A DNA stretch of 64,000 nt from Microbacterium oxydans (GTDB taxonomy: Bacteria > Actinomycetota > Actinomycetes > Actinomycetales > Microbacteriaceae), in contig NZ_BJOG01000002.1 in assembly GCF_006540085.1 (NCBI RefSeq), positions 62,001 to 126,000 on the forward strand, written 5' to 3'. Both the position numbers and the translations under genes were made by a program. Positions 36,406 to 46,276 of this stretch are shown one piece after another. The notes under the pieces were generated by a model that did no database searches, was not told the origin of the DNA, and saw only the letters and a program-made list of their open reading frames with translations. The stretch's first letter is position 1. Each line of letters starts with the position of its first letter.

Positions 36406-37806
36406 GTGACAGTCCGCCTCTACGACACCCGCGCGCAGCAGTTGCGCGACTTCGTGCCTCTCGATCCTGAGAACATCACGATGTACGTGTGCGGACCCAC
36501 CGTGCAGTCGGGCCCGCACATCGGGCACGTCAGAGCGGCCCTCAGCTTCGATCTCCTGCGGCGCTGGCTCGAGTACCGCCACGGTCGCGTGACGTTCGTC
36601 CGCAACGTGACGGACATCGATGACAAGGTGCTCGCCAACGCGACCGAGTCCGAGCCGTGGTGGGCGCTGGCCTACCGGATGGAGCGCGAGTTCACCGCTG
36701 CCTATGCGGGCGTGGGGATCCTCCCGCCGACCTACGAGCCCCGAGCCACGGCGTCGGTTCCGCAGATGCAGGAGCTCATCGCGCTGCTGATCGAGCGCGG
36801 CCACGCCTACCCTGCGCCGGACGGATCGGGGGACGTCTACTTCGACGTGCGCTCCTGGTCCGACTACGGCTCGCTCACCCATCAGTCGCTGGACGCGATG
36901 GAAGCGGCGGAGGACGCGGATCCCCGAGGCAAGCGGAATCCGCAGGACTTCGCGCTCTGGAAGGGGAGCAAGCCCGAGGAGCCGTCCGATGCGACCTGGG
37001 CATCGCCCTGGGGGACCGGCCGTCCCGGATGGCACATCGAATGCTCCGCGATGTCGAAGCGTTATCTCGGCGCGGAGTTCGACATCCACGGCGGCGGGCT
37101 CGATCTGCGTTTCCCCCATCACGAGAACGAGCTCGCGCAGTCGACCGCAGCAGGAGACGGCTTCGCCCGCTATTGGGTGCACAACGGCCTCGTGACCGTC
37201 GACGGGCAGAAGATGTCGAAGTCGCTCGGCAACTTCACGTTGGCCGCCGACGTCCTCGCCGCGCACGAGCCGCTGGTGGTGCGCTACGCGCTCGCTTCGG
37301 CGCACTATCGTTCGAGTCTCGACCTCAGCGAGTCGTCGTGGGCGGAGGCGGAGGCCGCGCTCGGTCGCATCGCGACGTTCCAGCAGCGTGCCGCACGCGT
37401 TGCCGAAGGGGGCATCGGATTCTTCGTGTCGCAGAGTCTTCCCGAGGCCTTCGTGGCCGCGATGGATGATGATCTCGGGGTTCCGGAGGCGCTGGCTGTG
37501 CTGCACGAGACGGTGCGCGCGGGCAACTCGGCGCTCGATGCGGGGGAGACGGAAGCCGCGCTGCACGCTCTTCGGGCCGTGCTGGCGATGACCTCCGTCC
37601 TCGGTCTCACCGCCTCATCCGGCGCGAGGACTCACGCGTCGGAGTCTGTGCTGGACGCTCTCGTCCAGACGATGATCACCCAGCGCGCACAGGCACGCGC
37701 TGACAAGGACTGGGCGGCGGCCGATCGCATCCGAGATGCGATCGCCGCCGCAGGAATCACGCTGGAGGACACTCCGGCCGGAACTCATTGGAGTATCGAT
37801 GGCTAA
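36406..37806 (+). CDS. cysS: Cysteinyl-tRNA synthetase
   Basis: 466 aa class I synthetase. The HIGH motif (GPHIGHVR), zinc ligands (MYVCGPT, HIECSAM, HHENE), the KMSKS motif (DGQKMSKSLGN) and the DALR domain are present. This is the true CysS, not the mycothiol ligase MshC, judged by length and the anticodon domain. Overlaps rlmB by 8 bases. GTG start. Confidence 0.96.
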   Translation: MTVRLYDTRAQQLRDFVPLDPENITMYVCGPTVQSGPHIGHVRAALSFDLLRRWLEYRHGRVTFVRNVTDIDDKVLANATESEPWWALAYRMEREFTAAYAGVGILPPTYEPRATASVPQMQELIALLIERGHAYPAPDGSGDVYFDVRSWSDYGSLTHQSLDAMEAAEDADPRGKRNPQDFALWKGSKPEEPSDATWASPWGTGRPGWHIECSAMSKRYLGAEFDIHGGGLDLRFPHHENELAQSTAAGDGFARYWVHNGLVTVDGQKMSKSLGNFTLAADVLAAHEPLVVRYALASAHYRSSLDLSESSWAEAEAALGRIATFQQRAARVAEGGIGFFVSQSLPEAFVAAMDDDLGVPEALAVLHETVRAGNSALDAGETEAALHALRAVLAMTSVLGLTASSGARTHASESVLDALVQTMITQRAQARADKDWAAADRIRDAIAAAGITLEDTPAGTHWSIDG

Positions 37807-38803
37807 GCCAGGGCGCCCCGGCGCGAGCAAGGGAAACAAGAAGGGCCCGACCAAGGGCACCGGCGGACTCGGGCGCAAGGCGCTCGAGGGTCGCGGACCG
37901 ACGCCGAAGGCGGAGGACCGCGCCTGGCACCCGGCGGGCAAGCGCAAGGCTGCGGCCGAGCGGTACGCCGCGGCGACCGGCGGCAAGGGGCGGCCGGGCG
38001 GCGGACGTCCCGGGGCTGGCGGCGGGAACCGCGCGTCCAAGGCCAAGGCAGGAGACGACACCGAGATCGTCACGGGTCGCAACTCGGTGCTCGAGGCACT
38101 GCGGGCGAAGATCCCGGCGACGGCCTTCTACATCGCGCAGCGCGTGGAGATGGACGACCGTGTGAAGGAGATGCTCTCGATCGCGACCCACCGCGGCATC
38201 CCCGTGCTCGAGGTCACGCGTCCCGAGCTCGACCGGATGGCCGGCTTCGACGGCGTGCACCAGGGCGTCGCGATCAAGGTGCCCCCGTACGAGTATGCGC
38301 ACCCCCAGGATCTGCTCGAGCAGGTCATCGACCAGGGCCACGTGCCGCTGTTCGTGGCGCTCGACGGCATCACCGACCCCCGCAACCTCGGCGCGATCAT
38401 CCGCTCCACGGCGGCGTTCGGCGGCCATGGCGTCATCCTTCCTCAGCGTCGCTCGGCGAGCGTCAACTCCGCGGCCTGGAAGACCAGCGCCGGAGCGGTC
38501 GCCCGCACCCCGGTGGCTCTCGCGAGCAACCTCACCACGCAGCTCAAGGAGTTCAAGAAGCAGGGTGTCTTCGTGCTCGGGCTCGACGGTGACGGCGACG
38601 TGTCGCTTCCGGAACTGCAGCTGGCCGATCGCCCCGTCGTGATCGTGGTCGGCTCCGAGGGCAAGGGGCTGTCCCGTCTCGTCTCCGAGACCTGCGACCA
38701 GATCGTCTCGATTCCGATCTCCGCGGCCACCGAGTCGCTGAACGCCGGCATCGCGACGTCCGTCGCGCTGTACCAGGTCGCGTCGCTCCGCGCCGCGAAG
38801 TGA
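37799..38803 (+). CDS. rlmB: 23S rRNA (guanosine-2'-O)-methyltransferase RlmB
   Basis: SpoU-family enzyme, 334 aa, modifies G2251 by family analogy. The N-terminal 90 residues are basic, Gly/Lys-rich and likely disordered (rRNA binding). The substrate-binding domain (TGRNSVLEALRAKIPATAFYI) and the knotted SPOUT domain follow (GITDPRNLGAIIRSTAAFGGHG, VVGSEGKGLSRL, SIPISAATESLNAGIATSV). Coupled to cysS by overlapping frames, a conserved actinobacterial pair. Confidence 0.95.
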   Translation: MAKPGRPGASKGNKKGPTKGTGGLGRKALEGRGPTPKAEDRAWHPAGKRKAAAERYAAATGGKGRPGGGRPGAGGGNRASKAKAGDDTEIVTGRNSVLEALRAKIPATAFYIAQRVEMDDRVKEMLSIATHRGIPVLEVTRPELDRMAGFDGVHQGVAIKVPPYEYAHPQDLLEQVIDQGHVPLFVALDGITDPRNLGAIIRSTAAFGGHGVILPQRRSASVNSAAWKTSAGAVARTPVALASNLTTQLKEFKKQGVFVLGLDGDGDVSLPELQLADRPVVIVVGSEGKGLSRLVSETCDQIVSIPISAATESLNAGIATSVALYQVASLRAAK

Positions 38804-38840
38804 TTCCATCGCCACATACGTCTGACTAGGGGAGAACCGC

Positions 38841-39482
38841 ATGGCTCGCATCGTCGTCCTCGGAGGAACCGGCTACGCCGGCCGTCACATCGTCGCCGAG
38901 GCGGTGTCGCGCGGTCATGCGGTCATCGCCCTGTCGCGCTCGGAACCGACGGATCCCGTCGCCGGCGCTGCGTATCTGCAGGGCACGGCGCTGGACCTCG
39001 ACTCGTTGGCCCCGGCGCTCGACGGAGCGGATGCGGTGGTGTCCGCGCTGTCTCCTCGCGGCGACATGGAGAACAGGGTCCTGGAGGCGTTGAGCGGGCT
39101 CGCCGATCGACTCACCGGGACGGAGACGCGCCTGGGCGTGATCGGCGGTGCTGGGGGCAGTCTCGTCGCTCCCGGTGGGCCGCGTCTGTTCGATCAGGAT
39201 TTCCCCGAGGAGTACAAGCACGAGGCGCAGGTCGGCATCGACTCGCTCGCACTGCTCGAAGCCACCGATCCGCGTCTGGACTGGTTCTTCGTGCACCCCG
39301 CCGAGGTTTTCGGTCCGTGGGCAGAGGGCGAGCGCACCGGACACTACCGTGACGGCGGCGATGTGATCGTCCGCGACGACGAGGGCAAGTCGTTCATCTC
39401 GGGGGCCGACTTCGCGGTCGCGGTGGTCGATGAGATCGAGCAGGGCAACCACCATCGCGAGCGGTTCACCGTCGGCTACTGA
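38841..39482 (+). CDS. NAD(P)-binding NmrA/epimerase-like protein
   Basis: 213 aa. The Rossmann motif VVLGGTGYAGRHIVAEA is at the N-terminus and the IGGAGGSLV segment at mid-length. It belongs to the atypical SDRs (NAD(P)H-binding, YwnB-like), whose reaction is mostly unknown. Starts 38 bases after rlmB, with AGGGGAGAA before the ATG. Confidence 0.8.
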   Translation: MARIVVLGGTGYAGRHIVAEAVSRGHAVIALSRSEPTDPVAGAAYLQGTALDLDSLAPALDGADAVVSALSPRGDMENRVLEALSGLADRLTGTETRLGVIGGAGGSLVAPGGPRLFDQDFPEEYKHEAQVGIDSLALLEATDPRLDWFFVHPAEVFGPWAEGERTGHYRDGGDVIVRDDEGKSFISGADFAVAVVDEIEQGNHHRERFTVGY

Positions 39483-39508
39483 GTCGCGGCCCCGACGCCT
39501 CGGAGCGG

Positions 39509-40813
39509 TCAGACCAGATCGCGCCAGTCGACGTCATCATCGTCGTCGGCGGTCGGCGTCGCGCCCGTGATGACGGGAAGGCTCATCGTCTCGGTGGGCG
39601 GGCCCATGATCGTGGCCTCGTCGCGGCGATGGCGCAGCACCTCGTTGATGTAGCTGGTGAGCACCTCGGCGAGGGGGATGGAGCGTCCCTCCGCCTGGGA
39701 CAGGTACCAGCGGTGCTCCAGCACCTGGTGGAAGACCTCGGCAGGCTCGAGCTTGGCCCTCAGCTCATAGGGGATCGCACGGACGACGGGCTCGAAGACA
39801 CGGGTGAGCCATTCGTGGGCGTACATCTCCTCGTCCGCCCACTGCTTGGTCGAGCGGGCGCGGAACTCGTCGAGGTCGTTGAGCAGGCGACGGGCCTGGT
39901 TCTCCTCGACGTCGAGGCCTGTGAGGCGGATCAGGCGCCGTTGGTGATGCCCTGCGTCGACGACCTTCGGCTGAATCTCCACGACGGTGCCGTCGGCTGT
40001 CGTGGACATGGACATCTCGTCGATGTCGAAGCCGAGGGCGTTGAGGCGCTCGACCCGTTCCGTGATGCGCCACGTCTCGGCCGCGGAGAACGACTCCTGA
40101 GCGGTGAGCTCGGCCCACAGCGACCGGTACGACGACACGATGCCGTCCGCGATCGCCACGGCATCCACTCCGTGCTCCAGACGTCCACCCGCCGCGAGGT
40201 CCATGATCTCGCCGGCGATGTTGGTGCGGGCGAGGTCGAGGTCATACGCGCGCTGGCCGTCAGTGAGGCCCTCCTCGTGGAGCTCCCCGGTCTCCGCGTC
40301 GACGAGGTAGGCCGCGAACGCACCGGCATCGCGCCGGAAGAGGGTGTTCGACAGCGAGACGTCGCCCCAGTAGAAGCCGACGTTGTGCAGGCGCACCAGA
40401 AGCAGCGCGAGCGCGTCGACGAGACGGTTCGCGGTGTCAGGGCGCAGCACCCGCGTGAACAGCGCGCGATACGGCATCGAGAAGCGCAGGTGTGATGTGA
40501 CCAGGGCGGCGGGGAGGGGGTCACCATGGGCATCGGTGCGGCCGGCGATCACGGCGACCCTGTCGACGCAGGGCACATCGAGGCGCGCCAGGTTGCCGAG
40601 CATGTCGTATTCGCGCTGGGCCATCTCCGCAGTGGTCTCCTTGACGGCGACGACGCGACCGGAGAGATCGGCGAATCGCACGAGGTGGCGGGAGAGCCCC
40701 TTCGGGAGCGACACGATGTGCTCGGACGGCCACTTGGCGAGGGTGGTCGACCAGGGGAGCGCGAGCAGTCCCGGATCGATCTTGCTGGCGGTGATCCGCA
40801 GCGAGTCCTGCAT
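39509..40813 (-). CDS. DUF4032 protein with kinase-like N-terminus
   Basis: 434 aa. The N-terminal half has the look of a LPS-kinase/aminoglycoside phosphotransferase fold (VAVKETTAEMAQREYDML; LLVRLHNVGFYWGDVSLSNTLF with HxxGxxxxDxxxxN). The C-terminal DUF4032 domain has LTGLDVEENQARRLLNDL. Actinobacterial family of unknown function, commonly near ABC-transporter ATPase genes; here it is upstream-adjacent to the msmK-like gene. Transcribed leftwards. Confidence 0.8.
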   Translation of the reverse strand: MQDSLRITASKIDPGLLALPWSTTLAKWPSEHIVSLPKGLSRHLVRFADLSGRVVAVKETTAEMAQREYDMLGNLARLDVPCVDRVAVIAGRTDAHGDPLPAALVTSHLRFSMPYRALFTRVLRPDTANRLVDALALLLVRLHNVGFYWGDVSLSNTLFRRDAGAFAAYLVDAETGELHEEGLTDGQRAYDLDLARTNIAGEIMDLAAGGRLEHGVDAVAIADGIVSSYRSLWAELTAQESFSAAETWRITERVERLNALGFDIDEMSMSTTADGTVVEIQPKVVDAGHHQRRLIRLTGLDVEENQARRLLNDLDEFRARSTKQWADEEMYAHEWLTRVFEPVVRAIPYELRAKLEPAEVFHQVLEHRWYLSQAEGRSIPLAEVLTSYINEVLRHRRDEATIMGPPTETMSLPVITGATPTADDDDDVDWRDLV

Positions 40814-40897
40814 GGTGCTCCCTGATGGCGGGCGGTGAGGAAAAAGAGACGCGGCGCAGGTGACCGAGGTCAGCCCGCGCCGCGTCTGTGGATCCGA

Positions 40898-42001
<1,104 letters not shown>

Positions 42002-42231
42002 TGTCGTTTCTCCTTCACCGGCAGGTACGTGCCGGACGATCCGTAGTGATGAAGCGGTGGGATGAGCCACCGTGACCCGTCTTTGGGTCGAAGTCAGTAT
42101 GACATGAACAGCGGTACCTGGGTATTTCTCAGCCTCACTGGCTAGCATCGAACTCGGCCGCGCCCAGCGGCGATCGTCGCCGAGCGGCGGTCGGGGCCAA
42201 CCCGGACCCCCTCAGACTCACAAGAGGAACG

Positions 42232-43176
42232 ATGTCGAGCGACGAAACGCCGAACGTCCCCACACCTCGCAATTCTCGCGAGGTCGTGCGGGAGAAGGCT
42301 CAGAAAGTGCACGCCCAGCAGTCGAGGGCGCGCCTCATGCGACGGATCATCATCGGTGCCGTCGCGATCGTCGCCGTAGGGGCGATCGGCACTGCGGTGA
42401 CCCTTGCGGTGTCAGCACAGGTGTCGAAGCCGAAGCTCACCCCCACCGGAATGGAGTCGGACGGCGTGGTCGTCACCGACATCACCGCCGTGGCGGGGTC
42501 CGATGAGGTGCCGGTATCGCCCTCGGAGGAGCCGTCCGATGCCGCAGCCCCGGTGGAGCCGACGCCCGAGGCCACGGCCTCCGAGAAGGTCGACATCCAC
42601 GTCTACGTCGACTACCTCTCGCCGGACGCGGGCAAGTTCGAGCGGGCCAACGCCCGCCAGCTGGCCGGCTGGATCAGCGAGGGAGCGGTCACGGTCAGCT
42701 ACCACCCGGTCGCTCTGCTCACCGCGAGCTCGAACGGCACGAAGTACTCGCTGCGGTCCGCAGCGGCTGCCGCCTGCGTGGCCAGTCACTCGCCTGCACA
42801 GTTCTATGCGTTCAATCACGACCTGCTCGACAAGCAGCCCGACGTGGGCAGCGACGGCATGTCGGATGAGGATCTCGCCAACCTCGCAGCCGCCGTCGGC
42901 ACCGACAACACCAAGGCCGTGCGCTCGTGCATCGAGGACGGGGACTTCGTCAGCTGGGCGAAGGAAGCGACCACCCGCGCGCTCGAAGGACCACTGTCCG
43001 GTTCCAAGGACCTCAAGCTGAACGCGTCGCCCATGATCGTCGCGAACGGCGAGGCATACGTCGGTGCGTTCGACGATCCCGCCGAGTTCTCGCAGTTCGT
43101 GCTCAGCGTGGCCAGCGACGCCTCTCGCGAGACGCCGACCCCCACGCCGACTCCGACCACCACGCCTGCCTCCTAG
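42232..43176 (+). CDS. Membrane-anchored DsbA-fold protein without CxxC
   Basis: 314 aa. A cytoplasmic N-terminus, one membrane helix (IIIGAVAIVAVGAIGTAVTLAV, about 39-60), an acidic Pro-rich linker and a thioredoxin/DsbA-like domain (VDIHVYVDYLSPDAGKFERANARQL; SPMIVANGEAY) can be seen. Where DsbA has the CPYC active site this protein has SPDA, so it cannot act as a dithiol oxidoreductase; two other cysteines remain (AACVAS, RSCIED). The tail is Thr/Pro-rich. The cis-Pro site (ASPMIVANG) is kept. Confidence 0.8.
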   Translation: MSSDETPNVPTPRNSREVVREKAQKVHAQQSRARLMRRIIIGAVAIVAVGAIGTAVTLAVSAQVSKPKLTPTGMESDGVVVTDITAVAGSDEVPVSPSEEPSDAAAPVEPTPEATASEKVDIHVYVDYLSPDAGKFERANARQLAGWISEGAVTVSYHPVALLTASSNGTKYSLRSAAAAACVASHSPAQFYAFNHDLLDKQPDVGSDGMSDEDLANLAAAVGTDNTKAVRSCIEDGDFVSWAKEATTRALEGPLSGSKDLKLNASPMIVANGEAYVGAFDDPAEFSQFVLSVASDASRETPTPTPTPTTTPAS

Positions 43177-43221
43177 GTCGAGGTGTGGTCGATGCCATCG
43201 CTAAGCTGATGGATGGCATCC

Positions 43222-43294
43222 GCCGACTTGGCGCAATTGGTAGCGCACCGTACTTGTAATACGGGGGTTACGGGTTCGAGTCCCGTAGTCGGCT
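43222..43294 (+). tRNA. tRNA-Thr(UGU), integration target
   Basis: A 73-nt cloverleaf: acceptor GCCGACT/AGTCGGC, anticodon stem CCGTA/TACGG with loop CTTGTAA (UGU, reads ACA), T loop GTTCGAGT. Its 3' end is the left attachment site of the element that follows. Confidence 0.97.
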
Positions 43295-43295
43295 C
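43274..43295 (+). repeat. Left attachment site (22-bp direct repeat)
   Basis: The 22 bases run from the T loop to one base past the tRNA 3' end (starting GTTCGAGTCC and ending TCGGCTC). They are repeated exactly at 51069-51090. Confidence 0.9.
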
Positions 43296-43321
43296 AAGAA
43301 ACACCAGATCAAAACAAAGAA

Positions 43322-43356
43322 AATCGCCCCGACTTCTTCACGGAGTCGGGGCGATT
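43322..43356. terminator. Hairpin between tRNA and integrase
   Basis: AATCGCCCCGACT (43322-43334) pairs with AGTCGGGGCGATT (43344-43356). It faces the end of the leftward integrase gene and the tRNA, and can stop either transcript. Confidence 0.7.
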
Positions 43357-43375
43357 CGTTGTTTATCCATGGTTT

Positions 43376-44287
43376 TCAGATGAACAGCTTCGCCAGAACA
43401 AGTCCGGCTGCGGGTCCGCGGTGCACCTCGTCGGCGTAGTGCAACCGCGTGGTGCGCTCGTCTTCGTGCCCGAGCTGCTCCTTCGCTGCCTGGATGCCGA
43501 GCTCATCCCGCATGACCGTCGCGACAGTCTTGCGGAAGCTCTTCGGGGTCGTCCCCTTCCACGGCGTATCGCGAAGCGCTTCGCGCCAGGAGGTGCGGTA
43601 GTTGTTCGGGTGGCGGAAGGTGCCGACGCTCGACGCGAACACGAACGCGGAGTACGACGCGACGCGGCGACGCAGCAGCATGTCGACAACGTGGTCGGGA
43701 AGCTCAAGCTCACGGTAGCCGGCATCCGACTTCGTGAACCCCTGGACGAAGAGCTTCCCGCCGCGGTCCTGCGCGATCGTCTGCCGGACCGTGACGCGCT
43801 TCGCGTCGAGGTCGAGCTGGTCCCATTGCAGCGCGAGCAGCTCACCGGTGCGTACGCCTGTGCCGATGATCATGTCTGTCGTGTTGAGCAGCTCGTTCGC
43901 GCGCGGACGCCGACGCCGCCGATCGTCTGCTGACCGTGGCTCAGTGCCTGCGTCCCATTCTTCGAACCGAGCACGCATCGAGCGCACGACGTCGAGATTT
44001 GGCGCGGCGCGCTTCGCAACTCGCCTCGCCTTCTCCCGTGCGGGCACGTCTGTCATGGGGCTGGGGCGCACGGCGCCGTGACGCGCGGCGAGAGTGAACA
44101 TTCCACGAAGCACCACGTGGGCAGTCGTCGTCGACCCTGCGCCGGACGACCTCGTCAGCGAGGTGATGAAGCGGTCCAGGGGCGGCAGCTCGCCCACTAC
44201 GGACGTAACAACGTCCCCGCGACCTTCGCCCGCGCGATGGCCGAACACCGACGCCCGGGCCAAACTCGAGACCTGGCACAACGTCAA
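43376..44287 (-). CDS. int: Tyrosine site-specific integrase, N-terminally truncated
   Basis: Phage-type integrase C-terminal part: the end of the core-binding domain (LPPLDRFITSLTRSSGAGSTTTAHVVLRGMFTLAARHGAV) and the catalytic domain with Arg (GTGVRTGELLALQW), Lys (FTKSDAGYRELEL), HxxR-type (SFRKTVATV) and Tyr (HY near the end, RTTRLHYAD). The frame reads 303 aa only from a TTG at 44287; sequence before about residue 22 is antisense to a phage gene tail and is not integrase-like. About 70-100 N-terminal residues (arm-binding and part of SAM-like domain) are missing, so it is probably inactive. Confidence 0.8.
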   Translation of the reverse strand: MTLCQVSSLARASVFGHRAGEGRGDVVTSVVGELPPLDRFITSLTRSSGAGSTTTAHVVLRGMFTLAARHGAVRPSPMTDVPAREKARRVAKRAAPNLDVVRSMRARFEEWDAGTEPRSADDRRRRRPRANELLNTTDMIIGTGVRTGELLALQWDQLDLDAKRVTVRQTIAQDRGGKLFVQGFTKSDAGYRELELPDHVVDMLLRRRVASYSAFVFASSVGTFRHPNNYRTSWREALRDTPWKGTTPKSFRKTVATVMRDELGIQAAKEQLGHEDERTTRLHYADEVHRGPAAGLVLAKLFI

Positions 44288-44396
44288 GGCCGAGTACCAC
44301 TACGCCGAGGGCACCGAGCGCGCGCTACACACCAAGGTGAACTCGATGCTCAACATCAACCGCGCGATCGCCACGCAGTACGGAGTTCACCGATGA
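44244..44396 (+). pseudogene. C-terminal tail of a lost phage gene
   Basis: Fifty codons read as a natural protein end (RAKLETWHNVKAEYHYAEGT, then ALHTKVNSMLNINRAIATQY) and stop at 44396, but there is no start or upstream domain. The piece is fused head-to-head to the broken end of the integrase gene. The parent gene is not recognised. Confidence 0.4.
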
Positions 44397-44743
44397 GCCT
44401 TCAGAACCGGTCAGTGGCGGCTCTGCAGATATCTGCAGCGGTGGCGCGTCCGTCGAACCAGTCACCGATCTCTTCCAGCATGCGCTGCTCTGGTGCCGGC
44501 GTTACGGATGCGTCGTCTGGATCCGCGCGACGCGTCGACGTGCTCACCTATCGGCCTGGTGTCCGCTCGACGGACCCCAGCCGGGTCACTGGGGCAAAGC
44601 CGGCGGTGTTCTGCCGCTGGGTGTTCGATTTGCTCGGTGCCGAGCCGCAGGACGAGTTCTCGGCCCTGTCCGCCGGGTCCGGGGGAGTGATGCGCGCATG
44701 GGCCGCCTTCTCCGGTCGCGATGCAGGCGTTCGGGCATACTGA
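44393..44743 (+). pseudogene. Remnant resembling the C-terminus of an actinophage DNA-methyltransferase-like protein
   Basis: Overlaps the previous tail by ATGA. The last 60 residues (DVLTYRPGVRSTDPSRVTGAKPAVFCRWVFDLLGAEPQDEF...GSGGVMRAWAAF) recall the (K)P..FCRW(V/L)(F/L)D(L)LG...DLFPGSGAV end of methylase-like proteins in actinophages. The key DLFPGSG motif is degraded to SALSAGSG. The first 55 residues look scrambled. It is likely a decayed gene; a real small protein of 116 aa cannot be excluded. Confidence 0.35.
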
Positions 44744-44747
44744 CCTG

Positions 44748-45491
44748 ATGGAACTACAGGACTGGCTCGACACGGTGCTCGAATACCTTAAGGTATTCGC
44801 CTGGCCTGCTGTGGTCCTTATCCTCGCGCTGGTGTACAGGAAGCCACTCATCGAGGTGTTGCGCCGTCTGCACAAAGCGGCGGGCTTTGGCGCGACGGTA
44901 GAACTCGAGAAGGGGTTTGAGCAGAGCGCTCGGTCATTGAATGAGGCGAACCTGCCTGAGCTCGTAGCCGAGACGCGCGAGTCGGTCGACCCCTCGGCCG
45001 ACACACCAGAACTCAAAGAGCCCGAGACGCCATCGAGAGAAGAAATCCCGGATCCCATGGCTGAGCTCAAGCGGGTCTGGAGTCCTGCGGCGATTCGCAA
45101 CTTTTGGGAGTCGAACCCAGAAACGGCTGCGCGGCTGGGCTTGGTCTACCCCGACGACGACCGCCACCCCGAGAGGTATGGCCGCATGATGCTTGCCTGG
45201 GCGCACCTCGAAGCGAGAGCAACGAAGCTCGGGATGCTCATCGGTCTCCCGCCGAGCTCCGCGAGAAACCTCGGAGTGCTTAGCGCAGGCCTGCTCGACC
45301 GCAAGCTCATCAGTCACGAGAGCGCCGAGATTGCGCGGAGTCTCCAGCGCCTGCGTAACGAGCTCGCGCATGAGGTCGAGAACATCAACATCAGTGCCTC
45401 GCTAACCTCCAACTTCGTGCAGGCGGCAGAGAAGCTTGACACGGTGTTCGCGCACCTCACGGAGGATCTCGAGGACGCTGCCGAAATCTAG
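44748..45491 (+). CDS. Membrane-anchored protein with C-terminal HEPN-type motif
   Basis: 247 aa from the ATG at 44748; an ATG at 44721 is also possible. One N-terminal membrane helix (VFAWPAVVLILALVY, about 16-30), a charged helical linker (31-110) with many Glu and Pro, and a helical C-terminal domain (about 115-247). The last holds RLRNELAHE near 201-209, the R-N-x3-H motif of HEPN-fold proteins, which include many defence RNases. In the element it has no clear partner gene. Catalysis is inferred only from the motif, and DUF4145-like non-toxic proteins share it. Confidence 0.7.
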   Translation: MELQDWLDTVLEYLKVFAWPAVVLILALVYRKPLIEVLRRLHKAAGFGATVELEKGFEQSARSLNEANLPELVAETRESVDPSADTPELKEPETPSREEIPDPMAELKRVWSPAAIRNFWESNPETAARLGLVYPDDDRHPERYGRMMLAWAHLEARATKLGMLIGLPPSSARNLGVLSAGLLDRKLISHESAEIARSLQRLRNELAHEVENINISASLTSNFVQAAEKLDTVFAHLTEDLEDAAEI

Positions 45492-45551
45492 TAGTTTCCA
45501 TGCCTTCTCCCAATCGTGTTAAGCCGTGCTCGCGCCTGAAGTATGACCCGA

Positions 45552-45577
45552 AGCCTCGCCGATCTGGCGGGGCTTTC
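45552..45577 (+). terminator. Terminator after HEPN-motif gene
   Basis: AGCCTCGCC (45552-45560) pairs with GGCGGGGCT (45566-45574), with one G-T pair; TTTCG follows. The rest of 45492-45748 shows no credible gene. Confidence 0.65.
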
Positions 45578-45748
45578 GTCGTTCTCGGGTGAGTCCCGCC
45601 GCCACACGCTCACATCCCTCTGCAGAGCGACCGCCGCTAGCCATGACCTCACGCTGCCGACATGAGTTCGGGAGCCGTCGCGTGAGCAGCACTGGGCTGG
45701 TCGCATGATGCGCACACTCGAGCGGCGGTGGGCGGCGGGGCACAGTTT

Positions 45749-46153
45749 TCAAAGCTCGGTGAGCGCGTCGAGCGCTAGCAGGATCACGCCAGCGATAGCA
45801 CCGAAGAGAATCGCCCATTGGCGCCGCACTTCGCCTCGTGGAGCGGCGGCTGGTGTCATCAACCTGTTCAGGTGCCCACACGTGTTGGTCGATGGGTTGA
45901 TCCCGTTGTACCCGAGCAGCATCCCGCGACGAGCGTTGAGTTCGTTGGTTCGACGCATGATGAGGTCCGCACCTCCGTGGCGTTCGGGGTCACGAGCTTC
46001 CGCCATCAAAGCGCTGTAGCGGGGGCGATACCAGGCCTCGACGCGTTCGTAAGCACGCACTATCCGAGCTTGGTCGGCGACCTCCGCCATGAACGACAGG
46101 CCCGCGTAGATGGACGCGACGATCGGCACGATGGCCGCTAGAAGTGCCAGCAT
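45749..46153 (-). CDS. Two-helix membrane protein of unknown function
   Basis: 134 aa from the ATG at 46153; the longer frame upstream is antisense to the HNH gene and is ignored. A helix at the N-terminus (MLALLAAIVPIVASIYAGLSF) and one at the C-terminus (WAILFGAIAGVILLALDAL) flank a basic, Arg-rich middle (ARIVRAYERVEAWYRPRYSALMAEARDPERHGG) that would lie on one side of the membrane. It is divergent from the HNH gene (124 bases between starts). I do not recognise it. Confidence 0.6.
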   Translation of the reverse strand: MLALLAAIVPIVASIYAGLSFMAEVADQARIVRAYERVEAWYRPRYSALMAEARDPERHGGADLIMRRTNELNARRGMLLGYNGINPSTNTCGHLNRLMTPAAAPRGEVRRQWAILFGAIAGVILLALDALTEL

Positions 46154-46276
46154 GCCGCCGATCGTATTACGCCAGCTCGCGTCGGGCGCTTGTTCATCTT
46201 TCCGGCCTGCCTTCGCTGTGGTGCACCTACTTCGCGCGCAGCCTGAGGGGGCCGGACACTCTTGATCGGAGCCGTA

